A DNA stretch of 7,460 nucleotides from Sinorhizobium sp. GTDB taxonomy: Bacteria > Pseudomonadota > Alphaproteobacteria > Rhizobiales > Rhizobiaceae. Below, piece by piece: positions 1-5,800 of the stretch (position 1 is the first letter of the stretch; each line of letters opens with the position of its first letter). The stretch covers positions 1 through 7,460 of the forward strand of contig JAPSJG010000182.1 of NCBI GenBank assembly GCA_031178305.1, read 5' to 3'. Below the pieces are notes generated by a model that made no database searches, was not told where the DNA came from, and saw only the letters and a list, made by a program, of their open reading frames with translations. Made by a program: the position numbers and the translations under genes.

Positions 1-84
1 GCTCGCCGTCACCACCGTCACTCCGGTCGCAAATGCGCCAAACGCGTCTCGCAAGGCTCTCGGGTCGAGAACTTCCGCAGTCAT
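1..84 (-). CDS. Flavin reductase-like (FMN-binding) protein, N-terminal 28 codons only
   Basis: Only the first 28 residues are inside the window; the gene continues past the left edge. Translating the minus strand from an ATG at 84 gives a protein beginning MTAEVLDPRALRDAFGAF followed by ATGVTVVTAS. The pattern L-R-x-A-(F/M)-G-x-F-A-T-G-V-T-(V/I)-V-T is the hallmark start of the short-chain flavin reductase/FMN-binding split-barrel family (HpaC, RutF and relatives). These proteins supply reduced FMN or FAD to a partner monooxygenase. The ATG overlaps the TGA of the upstream alpha/beta hydrolase gene in an ATGA arrangement, so the two are almost certainly translationally coupled. The partner oxygenase is not in the window and would be expected further left. 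Family call is firm for such a short piece; the specific substrate is unknown. Confidence 0.8.
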   Translation of the reverse strand, partial: MTAEVLDPRALRDAFGAFATGVTVVTAS

Positions 85-914
85 ACCGGTTTCTCCCTGC
101 AAGTCAGCCATTCCGCCATCAGCGCGTTGACGATCTCAGGGGCGGTCAGATTGACCATGTGTCTGTGACCATCGACGATGCGCGCCCATCCCCTCGGCGT
201 CAGAGATGCCATCTGTTCGGCCATCTCCGGCGTGGAATTCGGGTCTCCCGAGCCGGTGAGGAAAAGGACGGGGCATGTGACGGAGGGCCAGCAATCGGCA
301 TAGGTCTCATCGCCGCCGGCAAAGGCGGTATAGGCGATTGCGTAACCCTCCGGATCGACCGCCTCCAACCACGCGCGGGTGAGTTCCCGCGCCCGCTGGC
401 TTTGCGGATCATCGCCGAACCACCTGAGCAACGGCCCTTCCGTATCTACGCCGCTTGTGCGGATCGCCGCCGCGCGCGCCAGAACCGCCGTCTTTGCCGC
501 GGGATCGCGGCGATAAACGCCGTTGAGGTAAGCGACACGTGTGATCCGGTCGGCAAAGCTTGCCGCCGCGCCGCCGGAAATGAGTGCACCCATCGAATGT
601 CCGGCGATATTTGCCCGTGCGATCCTCATGTCGTCCAGAAAGCAGCCGAACCAGGCAACGTAATCCTGAACCGTGCTGCCTGCCGGGATTTTTTCGCTCT
701 CGCCATGGCCGGGCATATCCACCGCGATGACCCGGTGGTTTTTTGCGAAAACCTCGATCTGCGGCGCCCAGGCCTCGAGGCGCATGCCGACGCCGTGGAT
801 GAGGATTAACGTCTCGCCCTCGCCGGCTTCGAAGTAGGCGGCGCCGCGCGCAGTGGTCTTGCGCGGGAGGGATGCGCCGCCCTCCCCGGATGTGTTTGAT
901 GTAGCCGTGTGCAT
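81..914 (-). CDS. Alpha/beta-fold hydrolase
   Basis: A soluble serine hydrolase of the alpha/beta fold. Counting from the upstream GTG (281 residues), the oxyanion motif HGVGM is at residues 44-48. The nucleophile elbow G-H-S-M-G places the catalytic serine at 111. The likely acid is D228 in GSGD, and the catalytic histidine is probably H256 (H254 is close by) in a G-H-R-H-M-V-N-L segment. The length is normal for the family and no signal peptide is visible. Two starts are possible. GTG at 926 leaves a 6-bp gap after the preceding stop but has no clear Shine-Dalgarno. ATG at 914 has GGTGGA about 7 bp upstream, so I chose 914. The gene lies between the DUF1185 gene and the flavin reductase gene, overlapping the latter by ATGA. 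This suggests it hydrolyses an ester, lactone or carbamate made by a flavin-dependent oxygenase, as RutD does in the Rut pathway; that comparison is inference. Confidence 0.88.
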   Translation of the reverse strand: MHTATSNTSGEGGASLPRKTTARGAAYFEAGEGETLILIHGVGMRLEAWAPQIEVFAKNHRVIAVDMPGHGESEKIPAGSTVQDYVAWFGCFLDDMRIARANIAGHSMGALISGGAAASFADRITRVAYLNGVYRRDPAAKTAVLARAAAIRTSGVDTEGPLLRWFGDDPQSQRARELTRAWLEAVDPEGYAIAYTAFAGGDETYADCWPSVTCPVLFLTGSGDPNSTPEMAEQMASLTPRGWARIVDGHRHMVNLTAPEIVNALMAEWLTCREKPV

Positions 915-932
915 CGAGTTGTCCACCGCCGC

Positions 933-1535
933 TCAGACGCCGGCCGGATTGGTGACGTCCTGCCCAAGCTCCTTCAGATCCTGGTAGCGGTCACCGATAC
1001 GGTGATGTGGTCGTCCCCCGATCGATGCGCCAAGCGCCACGACGATTTCATCGGCGGCCGGCGCATCCGGTATCGCCGTCTGGATCGTCAGATAATGCGA
1101 ACGGCGTCCCTCGTCGTTCTTGTCCATCAGGGGGATCATCACAGGGGCATTGGCCGGGCCGCGCGTGTTGCTGAAGGCAAGGTATGACTTGGCGCCGACC
1201 GCATGCCGATAATGATTGCCGAAGCGCAAGGTGTGGATAAGCGCCGAGGCATGCTCGATCTCACCGTCGAGCCCGACGACGGCGGCCTTGCCATAGGCTT
1301 CGACCGCCTCGCCGGAGCCGACGGCATCGATGATCATCTTGGTCAGGAGCTCTCCTAGCACCGGTGCTGCCGCGTGGATCTCCGGCTTCAGATCTTCGAC
1401 GAAGCCTCGCCCAGCCCACGGATTTTTCACCACCGCCAGCGCCGAAAACAGCTTCAAAGGCTGCGGGGCGGCTTTGCCTCCCTCGACCAGCGTCGTTTCG
1501 ATCTGGAGCAGCGTCTTGCGGATCTGAACGGGCAT
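933..1535 (-). CDS. Amino acid synthesis (AA_synth/DUF1185) family protein
   Basis: A 200-residue protein that I recognise as the AA_synth/DUF1185 family. Family-like segments are GEIEHASALIHTLRFGNHYR at about residues 91-110 and a C-terminal block with GASIGGRPHHRIGDRYQDLK near 169-188. The protein is soluble with no signal peptide. The family name is historical and the biochemical role is not established. Its members often sit beside flavin reductases, luciferase-like oxygenases and hydrolases, which is the setting seen here. The start ATG at 1535 has AAGGA at 1542-1546, 6 bp upstream, a good Shine-Dalgarno. It is the first gene of the unit: a strong promoter and a palindromic operator lie 30-60 bp upstream, and the next gene follows within 20 bp. 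Family assignment is fairly sure; function is open. Confidence 0.85.
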   Translation of the reverse strand: MPVQIRKTLLQIETTLVEGGKAAPQPLKLFSALAVVKNPWAGRGFVEDLKPEIHAAAPVLGELLTKMIIDAVGSGEAVEAYGKAAVVGLDGEIEHASALIHTLRFGNHYRHAVGAKSYLAFSNTRGPANAPVMIPLMDKNDEGRRSHYLTIQTAIPDAPAADEIVVALGASIGGRPHHRIGDRYQDLKELGQDVTNPAGV

Positions 1536-1564
1536 CGGGCATCCTTCCCATGAACTATTAGGTG

Positions 1565-1580
1565 TTATGGTATGCCATAA
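1565..1580. promoter_or_regulatory. Palindromic operator, GntR-like
   Basis: The sequence TTATGGTATGCCATAA has perfect 6-bp arms (TTATGG and CCATAA) around a 4-bp centre. The TGGTAtgCCA core resembles operators of the FadR/FCD branch of GntR repressors, which typically show a TGGT...ACCA theme. It covers the predicted -10 box, so a bound protein would block transcription of the operon. The regulator itself is not in the window; in such clusters it is commonly encoded nearby. The palindrome is directly visible; the GntR assignment is inference. Confidence 0.5.
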
Positions 1581-1595
1581 TATGGATGTGTCAAG
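1567..1595 (-). promoter_or_regulatory. Promoter of the DUF1185-hydrolase-flavin reductase operon
   Basis: On the minus strand a perfect TTGACA (plus coordinates 1589-1594), extended to the rhizobial CTTGAC form by the base at 1595, is followed after 16 bp by TACCAT at 1567-1572 (4 of 6 to TATAAT). Transcription would start near 1560, giving a leader of about 25 nt to the ATG at 1535. The -10 lies inside the palindrome at 1565-1580, as expected for repression. No promoter mapping is available; this is motif reading. Confidence 0.55.
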
Positions 1596-1935
1596 CGCGT
1601 CTTCGGTGCGGAAGCCACTACCCCAATTAAGTGCCTAACTGTGTTCGGTGAAATTTGATTTGGCGGACGCGGTCCAGCCGAGCCCTGTAGTCGCGCCATT
1701 TCTATTTGCGGCGGAATACGGCGGATGGCGCACCATGCAAGCAACTGCGGTGACCGCAAGGGCTGCGTCATAACAGGGCTGCGCGCCGCCGACCTTGACG
1801 TAGATCGGTGATCTCAAGCCGACGAAAGCTCCTATACCTTTCATCACCGTATGGTGACGGTATGAAGGTCAAAAACGCCTGAACTTGTATTCGCTTCGGG
1901 GAATGCGTAAGTGGCTGATCTTTACTAGAAGAAAA
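1596..1935. other. Gene-free stretch between operon promoter and tRNA-His
   Basis: About 340 bp with no convincing gene. Several overlapping small minus-strand ORFs of around 70 codons exist, including one from 1847 to 1635, but none has a clear ribosome binding site or a protein family I recognise. The only structure that stands out is an imperfect inverted repeat at 1836-1869. I see no IS ends, tandem repeats or rRNA-like sequence. It may hold a decayed gene, a small RNA or a rhizobial intergenic repeat, none of which I can demonstrate. Confidence 0.4.
1836..1869. repeat. Imperfect inverted repeat (hairpin)
   Basis: The left arm A-CCTT-t-CAT-c-ACCGT (1836-1850) pairs with ACGGT-ATG-AAGG-T (1857-1869) around a 6-base loop ATGGTG. 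The pairing leaves one unpaired base at each of two places in the left arm. A competing smaller stem, TCACC-GTAT-GGTGA at 1844-1857, shares the same bases. Neither strand has a T-run directly after it, so it is not a classical intrinsic terminator. It could be part of a dispersed repeat or a small RNA; function unknown. Confidence 0.4.
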
Positions 1936-2012
1936 TGGTACGGTTGGGTGGTCTCGAACCACCGACCTCAGGTGCCACAAACCTGCGCTCTAACCAACTG
2001 AGCTACAACCGC
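1936..2012 (-). tRNA. tRNA-His (anticodon GTG), alphaproteobacterial type
   Basis: A complete 77-nt cloverleaf folds on the minus strand. The parts are acceptor GCGGTTG/CAACCGT, D-arm GCTC...GAGC, anticodon stem CAGGT/ACCTG with loop TTGTGGC, variable loop AGGTC, T-arm GGTGG/CCACC with loop TTCGAGA, A73, and an encoded CCA. The anticodon GTG is at plus positions 1976-1978 and reads His codons. The base before position 1 is T rather than the G(-1) that nearly all other tRNA-His carry. The acceptor pair 1:72 is G-U and the discriminator is A instead of C73. These features are the known divergent tRNA-His of a large alphaproteobacterial clade, which is recognised by an equally divergent histidyl-tRNA synthetase. 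The gene appears monocistronic, separated from phaP by a strong terminator. Confidence 0.96.
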
Positions 2013-2056
2013 ACTCGGGGAGCGACCCGAAGTCGCCTGCAAGTCGCTTGGCGGCT

Positions 2057-2086
2057 CACATACGGTCACTCCTGCCGATTTGCAAG
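2057..2086 (-). promoter_or_regulatory. Possible promoter of tRNA-His
   Basis: On the minus strand CTTGCA (plus 2081-2086; 5 of 6 in the CTTG part of the rhizobial -35) is followed by an 18-bp spacer and TATGTG (2057-2062). Transcription would begin about 35-40 bp before the mature tRNA 5' end at 2012. A separate promoter is expected here because the phaP terminator at 2109-2140 lies upstream. The match is modest. Confidence 0.35.
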
Positions 2087-2108
2087 CCTTAAGTTCAGAT
2101 TATCCAGC

Positions 2109-2140
2109 AAAAAGACCGGATGGCAAGCCACCCGGTCTTT
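2109..2140 (-). terminator. Intrinsic terminator of phaP
   Basis: Read on the minus strand, AAAGACCGGGTGGC pairs with GCCATCCGGTCTTT through a near-perfect stem of about 13 bp (one G-U) around a tiny CTTG loop. A run of five T's ends at 2109. It lies about 30 bp past the phaP stop codon (2172-2174), which is textbook placement. The plus-strand direction has only three T's, so it acts mainly on minus-strand transcripts. It insulates tRNA-His from phaP transcription. Confidence 0.9.
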
Positions 2141-2171
2141 GCAAATGGCGTCTATTGAATCGCTCAACCGA

Positions 2172-2618
2172 TCAGGCGCGCTTGAAGTTGGACATTGCCT
2201 TTTCCGCGGCTTCCTTGCCGGGCTTGGCAACGTCCTCGGCAACCTTGCGGGTTGCTTCCTGCATCGTCTTGGCCTGTTCGACGGCAAGTTCCGCCTGCTT
2301 GCGGATGAAGGCCGTCTGCAGTTCGACGAGCTCGGAAACCGACCTCACGCCGAGCAGCTTCTCCATGTACGAGAGCGAGTTTTCGGCATTGGTACGCAGC
2401 GCGTCGATTGCCTTGAGGCCGAGTTCGACGGAGCCCGACTGGGCATTTTCAAACGTCGCTTCGACGGTCTTCGTCGCCTCTTCGGCGGCGACCTTCATCT
2501 TGGCATAGGCCTCTTTCGACTGTACTGCACCCTTCTCGGCGAAATCGCGGAAGGTGTCAGCAAACTTGGACGGGTCGAAGGAAAGGGAAAAGGCGTCTTC
2601 CGTCTTCCTGGTAGCCAT
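2172..2618 (-). CDS. phaP: Phasin (PHB granule-associated protein)
   Basis: A 148-residue, helix-rich, Lys/Glu/Ala-rich protein without signal peptide or membrane segment: a small phasin of the Phasin_2 type that coats polyhydroxybutyrate granules in the cytoplasm. It contains the amphipathic stretches typical of the family, such as LGVRSVSELVELQTAFIRKQ at about residues 89-108, then a long A/E/K/Q helix and a basic C-terminus. The ATG at 2618 has AAGGAG at 2627-2632 with an 8-bp spacer, which settles the start. The gene is monocistronic: its own promoter and two PhaR-like palindromes lie upstream, and a strong intrinsic terminator follows. It is divergent from cbrA, the arrangement I recall for phaP1 (one of two phasin genes) of S. 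meliloti. The family call is strong; the paralogue number is from memory of gene order. Confidence 0.92.
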   Translation of the reverse strand: MATRKTEDAFSLSFDPSKFADTFRDFAEKGAVQSKEAYAKMKVAAEEATKTVEATFENAQSGSVELGLKAIDALRTNAENSLSYMEKLLGVRSVSELVELQTAFIRKQAELAVEQAKTMQEATRKVAEDVAKPGKEAAEKAMSNFKRA

Positions 2619-2637
2619 GGCATGCGCTCCTTGGTGT

Positions 2638-2656
2638 GGCCCTCTTGAGAGGGGCC
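2638..2656 (-). other. Leader hairpin just upstream of the phaP ribosome binding site
   Basis: In the phaP transcript, GGCC-CCTCTCAAGAG-GGCC can fold into a stem of about 7 bp with one bulged base and a 4-base loop. Its 3' side ends 5 bp before the AAGGAG at 2627-2632. It does not cover the Shine-Dalgarno, so it more likely protects the mRNA 5' end or keeps the site open than blocks it. The inverted repeat is visible; any role is inference. Confidence 0.35.
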
Positions 2657-2674
2657 TGGGTGGGTGGTGCCGAT

Positions 2675-2703
2675 CTTGTAGCCGATTTCTTTGTGCATTG
2701 CAA
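2675..2703 (-). promoter_or_regulatory. Predicted phaP promoter
   Basis: On the minus strand TTGCAA (plus 2698-2703; 4 of 6 to TTGACA) is followed by exactly 17 bp and TACAAG (2675-2680; 4 of 6 to TATAAT). The transcript would start near 2668, giving a leader of about 50 nt. The -35 box is part of the promoter-proximal TGC-N3-GCA palindrome at 2694-2702, so repressor binding there would exclude RNA polymerase. Confidence 0.45.
2694..2702. promoter_or_regulatory. Candidate PhaR operator, proximal (TGC-ATT-GCA)
   Basis: TGCATTGCA is a 9-bp near-palindrome of the form TGC-N3-GCA, matching the core of the CTGC-N3/4-GCAG motif described for PhaR of Paracoccus. PhaR releases DNA when PHB accumulates, so phasin is made on demand. 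The site overlaps the predicted -35 of phaP. Its centre is 19 bp from that of the distal site. Confidence 0.5.
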
Positions 2704-2709
2704 CATCTT

Positions 2710-2724
2710 TTGTGCAGTGCACAA
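2710..2724. promoter_or_regulatory. Candidate PhaR operator, distal (15-bp perfect palindrome)
   Basis: TTGTGCA-G-TGCACAA is a perfect 7-1-7 palindrome containing the TGC-N3-GCA core. It lies just upstream of the predicted phaP -35 and is the stronger of the two tandem sites. Together with the proximal site it forms a compact two-site operator expected for cooperative repression of phaP by PhaR (AniA in rhizobia). Its edge is about 50 bp from the predicted cbrA -35, so an effect on cbrA is possible but not shown. Confidence 0.6.
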
Positions 2725-2776
2725 TTAGTGACGTTAACCCTCTAATGTGAAAGAGATCGCCGAAGGGGCGCCGTTG

Positions 2777-2806
2777 CTGGACCCTCGCCGAACGGCCGGG
2801 TATTAA
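2777..2806 (+). promoter_or_regulatory. Possible cbrA promoter
   Basis: CTGGAC at 2777-2782 (5 of 6 to CTTGAC) is followed by an 18-bp spacer and TATTAA at 2801-2806 (4 of 6 to TATAAT). Transcription would start near 2813, about 35 bp before the ATG. The -10 overlaps the left half of the CtrA box, which would favour repression by CtrA. If CtrA instead activates, its box would replace the -35 and the start would fall almost at the ATG. Confidence 0.35.
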
Positions 2807-2818
2807 TAGAGTGTTAAC
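2803..2818 (+). promoter_or_regulatory. Perfect CtrA-binding box upstream of cbrA
   Basis: TTAA-TAGAGTG-TTAAC matches the full consensus TTAA-N7-TTAAC of the cell-cycle response regulator CtrA at all nine defined bases and in the cbrA orientation. It ends 29 bp before the cbrA ATG at 2848. By simple counting, such a match is expected about 0.06 times in this window on both strands at 50% GC, and less often in GC-rich DNA. Position and orientation make it a good regulatory candidate; binding has to be shown. Confidence 0.65.
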
Positions 2819-2847
2819 GCGCCAGCGACCCGTCAATAGGCCTGCCC

Positions 2848-5800
2848 ATGCCCGCGAGACAGTATCCCTTCATCGACATTGCCGTGCATCAACGGGTGCG
2901 GGAGCATTTTGCCCGGGGGGATGCGTGCGTCCTGTTTTCAAAGGACCTCGCACGCGCGCTTTGGGCCAATGACCAGGGCGCGAAGCTGTTCGGCATGGCT
3001 TCGGTCTACGACTTCATCGACGCCGCGCTCAATGTGAACGACCTCTCGCTCCGCCAATTGCGCGCAACCGCGGCGCAGCTTGCCAGCGTCGGCGACCGCC
3101 GGCAGCTCCTGATCCGGATCTCGGCAGGCTTCCGCCGACTGCCGCTCAACGCAACAGTGGAGTTGATCCGCATCCGGGAGGGCGAGGACGCCGTTCTCTT
3201 CACTGCGCCGCATAATGGCAAGGCGCTTTCGACCAAGGAGCGCGCCGCTGCGATGATCGCCGGGCTCGACGGGCCGGACACGCACATGGCCGTGCTCGAT
3301 GACGATGGTGAGGTGATAGCGCAATCCATCGGCTTTGAGCGTCTGGGGCTGTCGACGCCGGTCCGCCGGACGCTCGTCTCGGCCGTGGCGCGCGACAAGG
3401 ACCGGCTGATCAAGCGTCCCGTGGCAACAGAAAAGGGGCAATTGCCGGCCGCGATCGGCAGGATTTCCGATTACCCGGCGCTGCATCTCTTGTTCGCGGT
3501 GGAAGCTGTGCTGGAAGGCACAGCCGTCGAAGACGAGGAGGCTCATGACCAGCGAGAGTCGGGCGAAGTGGAAGCCTTGCCGCCCATAGCGGCCGAAGAA
3601 GCATCTCCGACCACGCCGGAAGAGCGTGCGGAAGGGAGAGAAGAGGGTAGTTCCGAAAGTTCCCCGGCTGCGCAGACACCCAACGAGGCCGGCGAAGGCA
3701 GCGCGGTGACAGAGACGCAGGAGGAATCGGATTTCGAGCCCGCGGCGGCCGGTAGCGAGAAGTTAGCGACAGATGAACAAGCCCTCCCCCCGTCGGCGGA
3801 GGTGGCGAGGGATGATCGCCCAAGGGAGGCTTTCGCATCCGATTTCGTCTTCAACCCGGCCGGGAGGGCGGTCCGCTTCGTGTGGAAGATCGACGCGGAG
3901 GGGCAATTCAGCGAAATATCCGAGGAGTTCGCCTCCGCCGTTGGCCCGAATGCCGCCGACGTAGTCGGCATGAACTTCGAAGAGCTTGCCGCCCGTTACG
4001 ATCTCGACCCGGATAACAAGATCAATGAGCTGCTGCATCGCCGCGATACCTGGTCAGGCAAGACGATCCTCTGGCCGGTCGAAGGCACGACCCTCAAGGT
4101 TCCGGTCGATCTCGCCGCCCTCCCTACCTATTCGCGGACACGGGATTTTGACGGCTTCCGCGGCTTCGGCATCGTCCGTGTCGCCGATGCGGTGCCGGAC
4201 GAGAAGGCGAGCGGCCTGTCCTTCGGACGCGCGGCGATGCCTCGCGATGAAGAGGCATCGCTACAGGCCGTCCGGGAAGAGGCAGCAGAGGAACTCGCAG
4301 AAGCGCTGGAGATAGAGGACCCCGACCTCGATGCTGCGAGGGCTGAGGCTCCTCGCGTCACTCCTGCGCCCGGCTTTGGACCTGAAGACAAGTCGGCGGA
4401 GAAAGCTGCCGCTGCGGACGATTCCTTCGGCGGCGAGCGGCCCGCACTGCGCATCGTCGATACGTCCGAACGGCCGGCATCGGACAAGATCATCGACCTT
4501 GACGAGCGCCGGCCGGCGGGAGCCGGGGCTCTAACGCGCGGCGAGCAGGCGGCCTTCCGCGAAATCGCGCGGCAGCTCGGCGCGCGTTTCGATGCGCCCT
4601 CACAAAGGGATGCCGCAGGCGAGGATAGGGTCGAACCGGCGACGGAAGCGCCCATTGCCCAGGAGGCCACGTCCGTACCTGAAACGACCGAGAGCAAGGT
4701 CTCGGTTGCCGAGCCAATCGCCGAAGAGGGCGGCGCGCCACTCGCAGCCGGCGAAGGCGCCGGCCCTGCCGAGCGTATCGGCGTCGGGATGAGCAGCGAA
4801 ATCCTCGATCGACTGCCGGTGGCACTGCTCATCCATTGCGGCGACGAACCGCTGCACGCCAATCCGGCATTCCTGCGGCTCACCGGATATGACGATCTTG
4901 AAGCCTTCGCGCATGAGGGCGGCCTTGCGGCACTCTTCGCGCAAGGCGACGAACATGCCCGCGAGACTGACGGCACGATGACGCTCGTCCGCGCAAATGG
5001 CGAACTCGTGCCGGTCAGCGCCCATCTGCATTCGATCCGCTGGGAGGGCAGAGGCGCACTCATGCTTGCGTTGAGCCCCTCAGCCATCCGTGCGGAAGAC
5101 GCAGCGAAGGAGGACGAGGCTGCCGTTGAACTCGAAGAGCGCCTGCGGATGGAGATCGAGGAGCTCCGCTCTATCCTTGAAACAGCTACCGACGGCGTCG
5201 TCGTCCTCGGCCAGGATGGCGATATCCGCACGATGAACCGCTCGGCGAGTGCCCTCTTCAACTATGACGAGGATGAAATGCGCGGCAAGCCCTTTGCCGC
5301 CCTCTTCGCCCATGAGAGCCAGAAGGCGGTGATCGACTATCTGCACGGTCTTTCCGGCCATGGCGTAGCGAGCGTGCTGAACGACGGCCGCGAAGTGATC
5401 GGCCGCGAGGCGGGCGGCGGCTTCATCCCGCTGTTCATGACGATTGGCCGGCTCGCCTCCTCGAACGGCTATTGTGCCGTCATCCGCGACATCACCCAGT
5501 GGAAGCGCACCGAGGAAGAATTGCGCAACGCCAAGCGGGCGGCCGAAACTGCGAACGCCCACAAGTCGGAGTTCCTGGCAAGGGTCAGCCATGAGATCCG
5601 CACCCCGCTCAACGCGATCATCGGCTTTTCCGACATGATGGCGAGCGAGCATTTCGGACCGGTGGGCCATCCGCGCTACATCGAATATGCCGGCGACATC
5701 GGCCGCTCGGGTCGGCATGTGCTCGACATCGTCAACGACCTGCTCGACATCTCGAAGATCGAAGCCGGCGAGATGGAACTCGACTTCAGCGCCGTGGACA

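Noticed and set aside
33..809. Plus-strand open frame over the alpha/beta hydrolase
   Set aside because: Arg/Cys-rich translation without any family feature, opposite a gene with intact catalytic motifs.
1870..1935. Intrinsic terminator for tRNA-His
   Set aside because: A TTTTC just after the CCA and a T5 further down exist on the minus strand, but no good stem directly precedes either. The nearby GTATTC/GAATGC pairing is too weak and badly placed.
2089..2104. CtrA-like sequence TTAA-N7-TTATC upstream of tRNA-His
   Set aside because: One of nine bases differs; a match this loose is expected by chance about once in a window of this size, and CtrA control of tRNA-His has no precedent I know of.
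4128..5261. Long minus-strand open frame (377 codons) opposite cbrA
   Set aside because: The product is extremely Ser/Ala/Arg-rich with no known domain, and the plus strand here encodes clear PAS modules. It is a frame shadow in GC-rich DNA.
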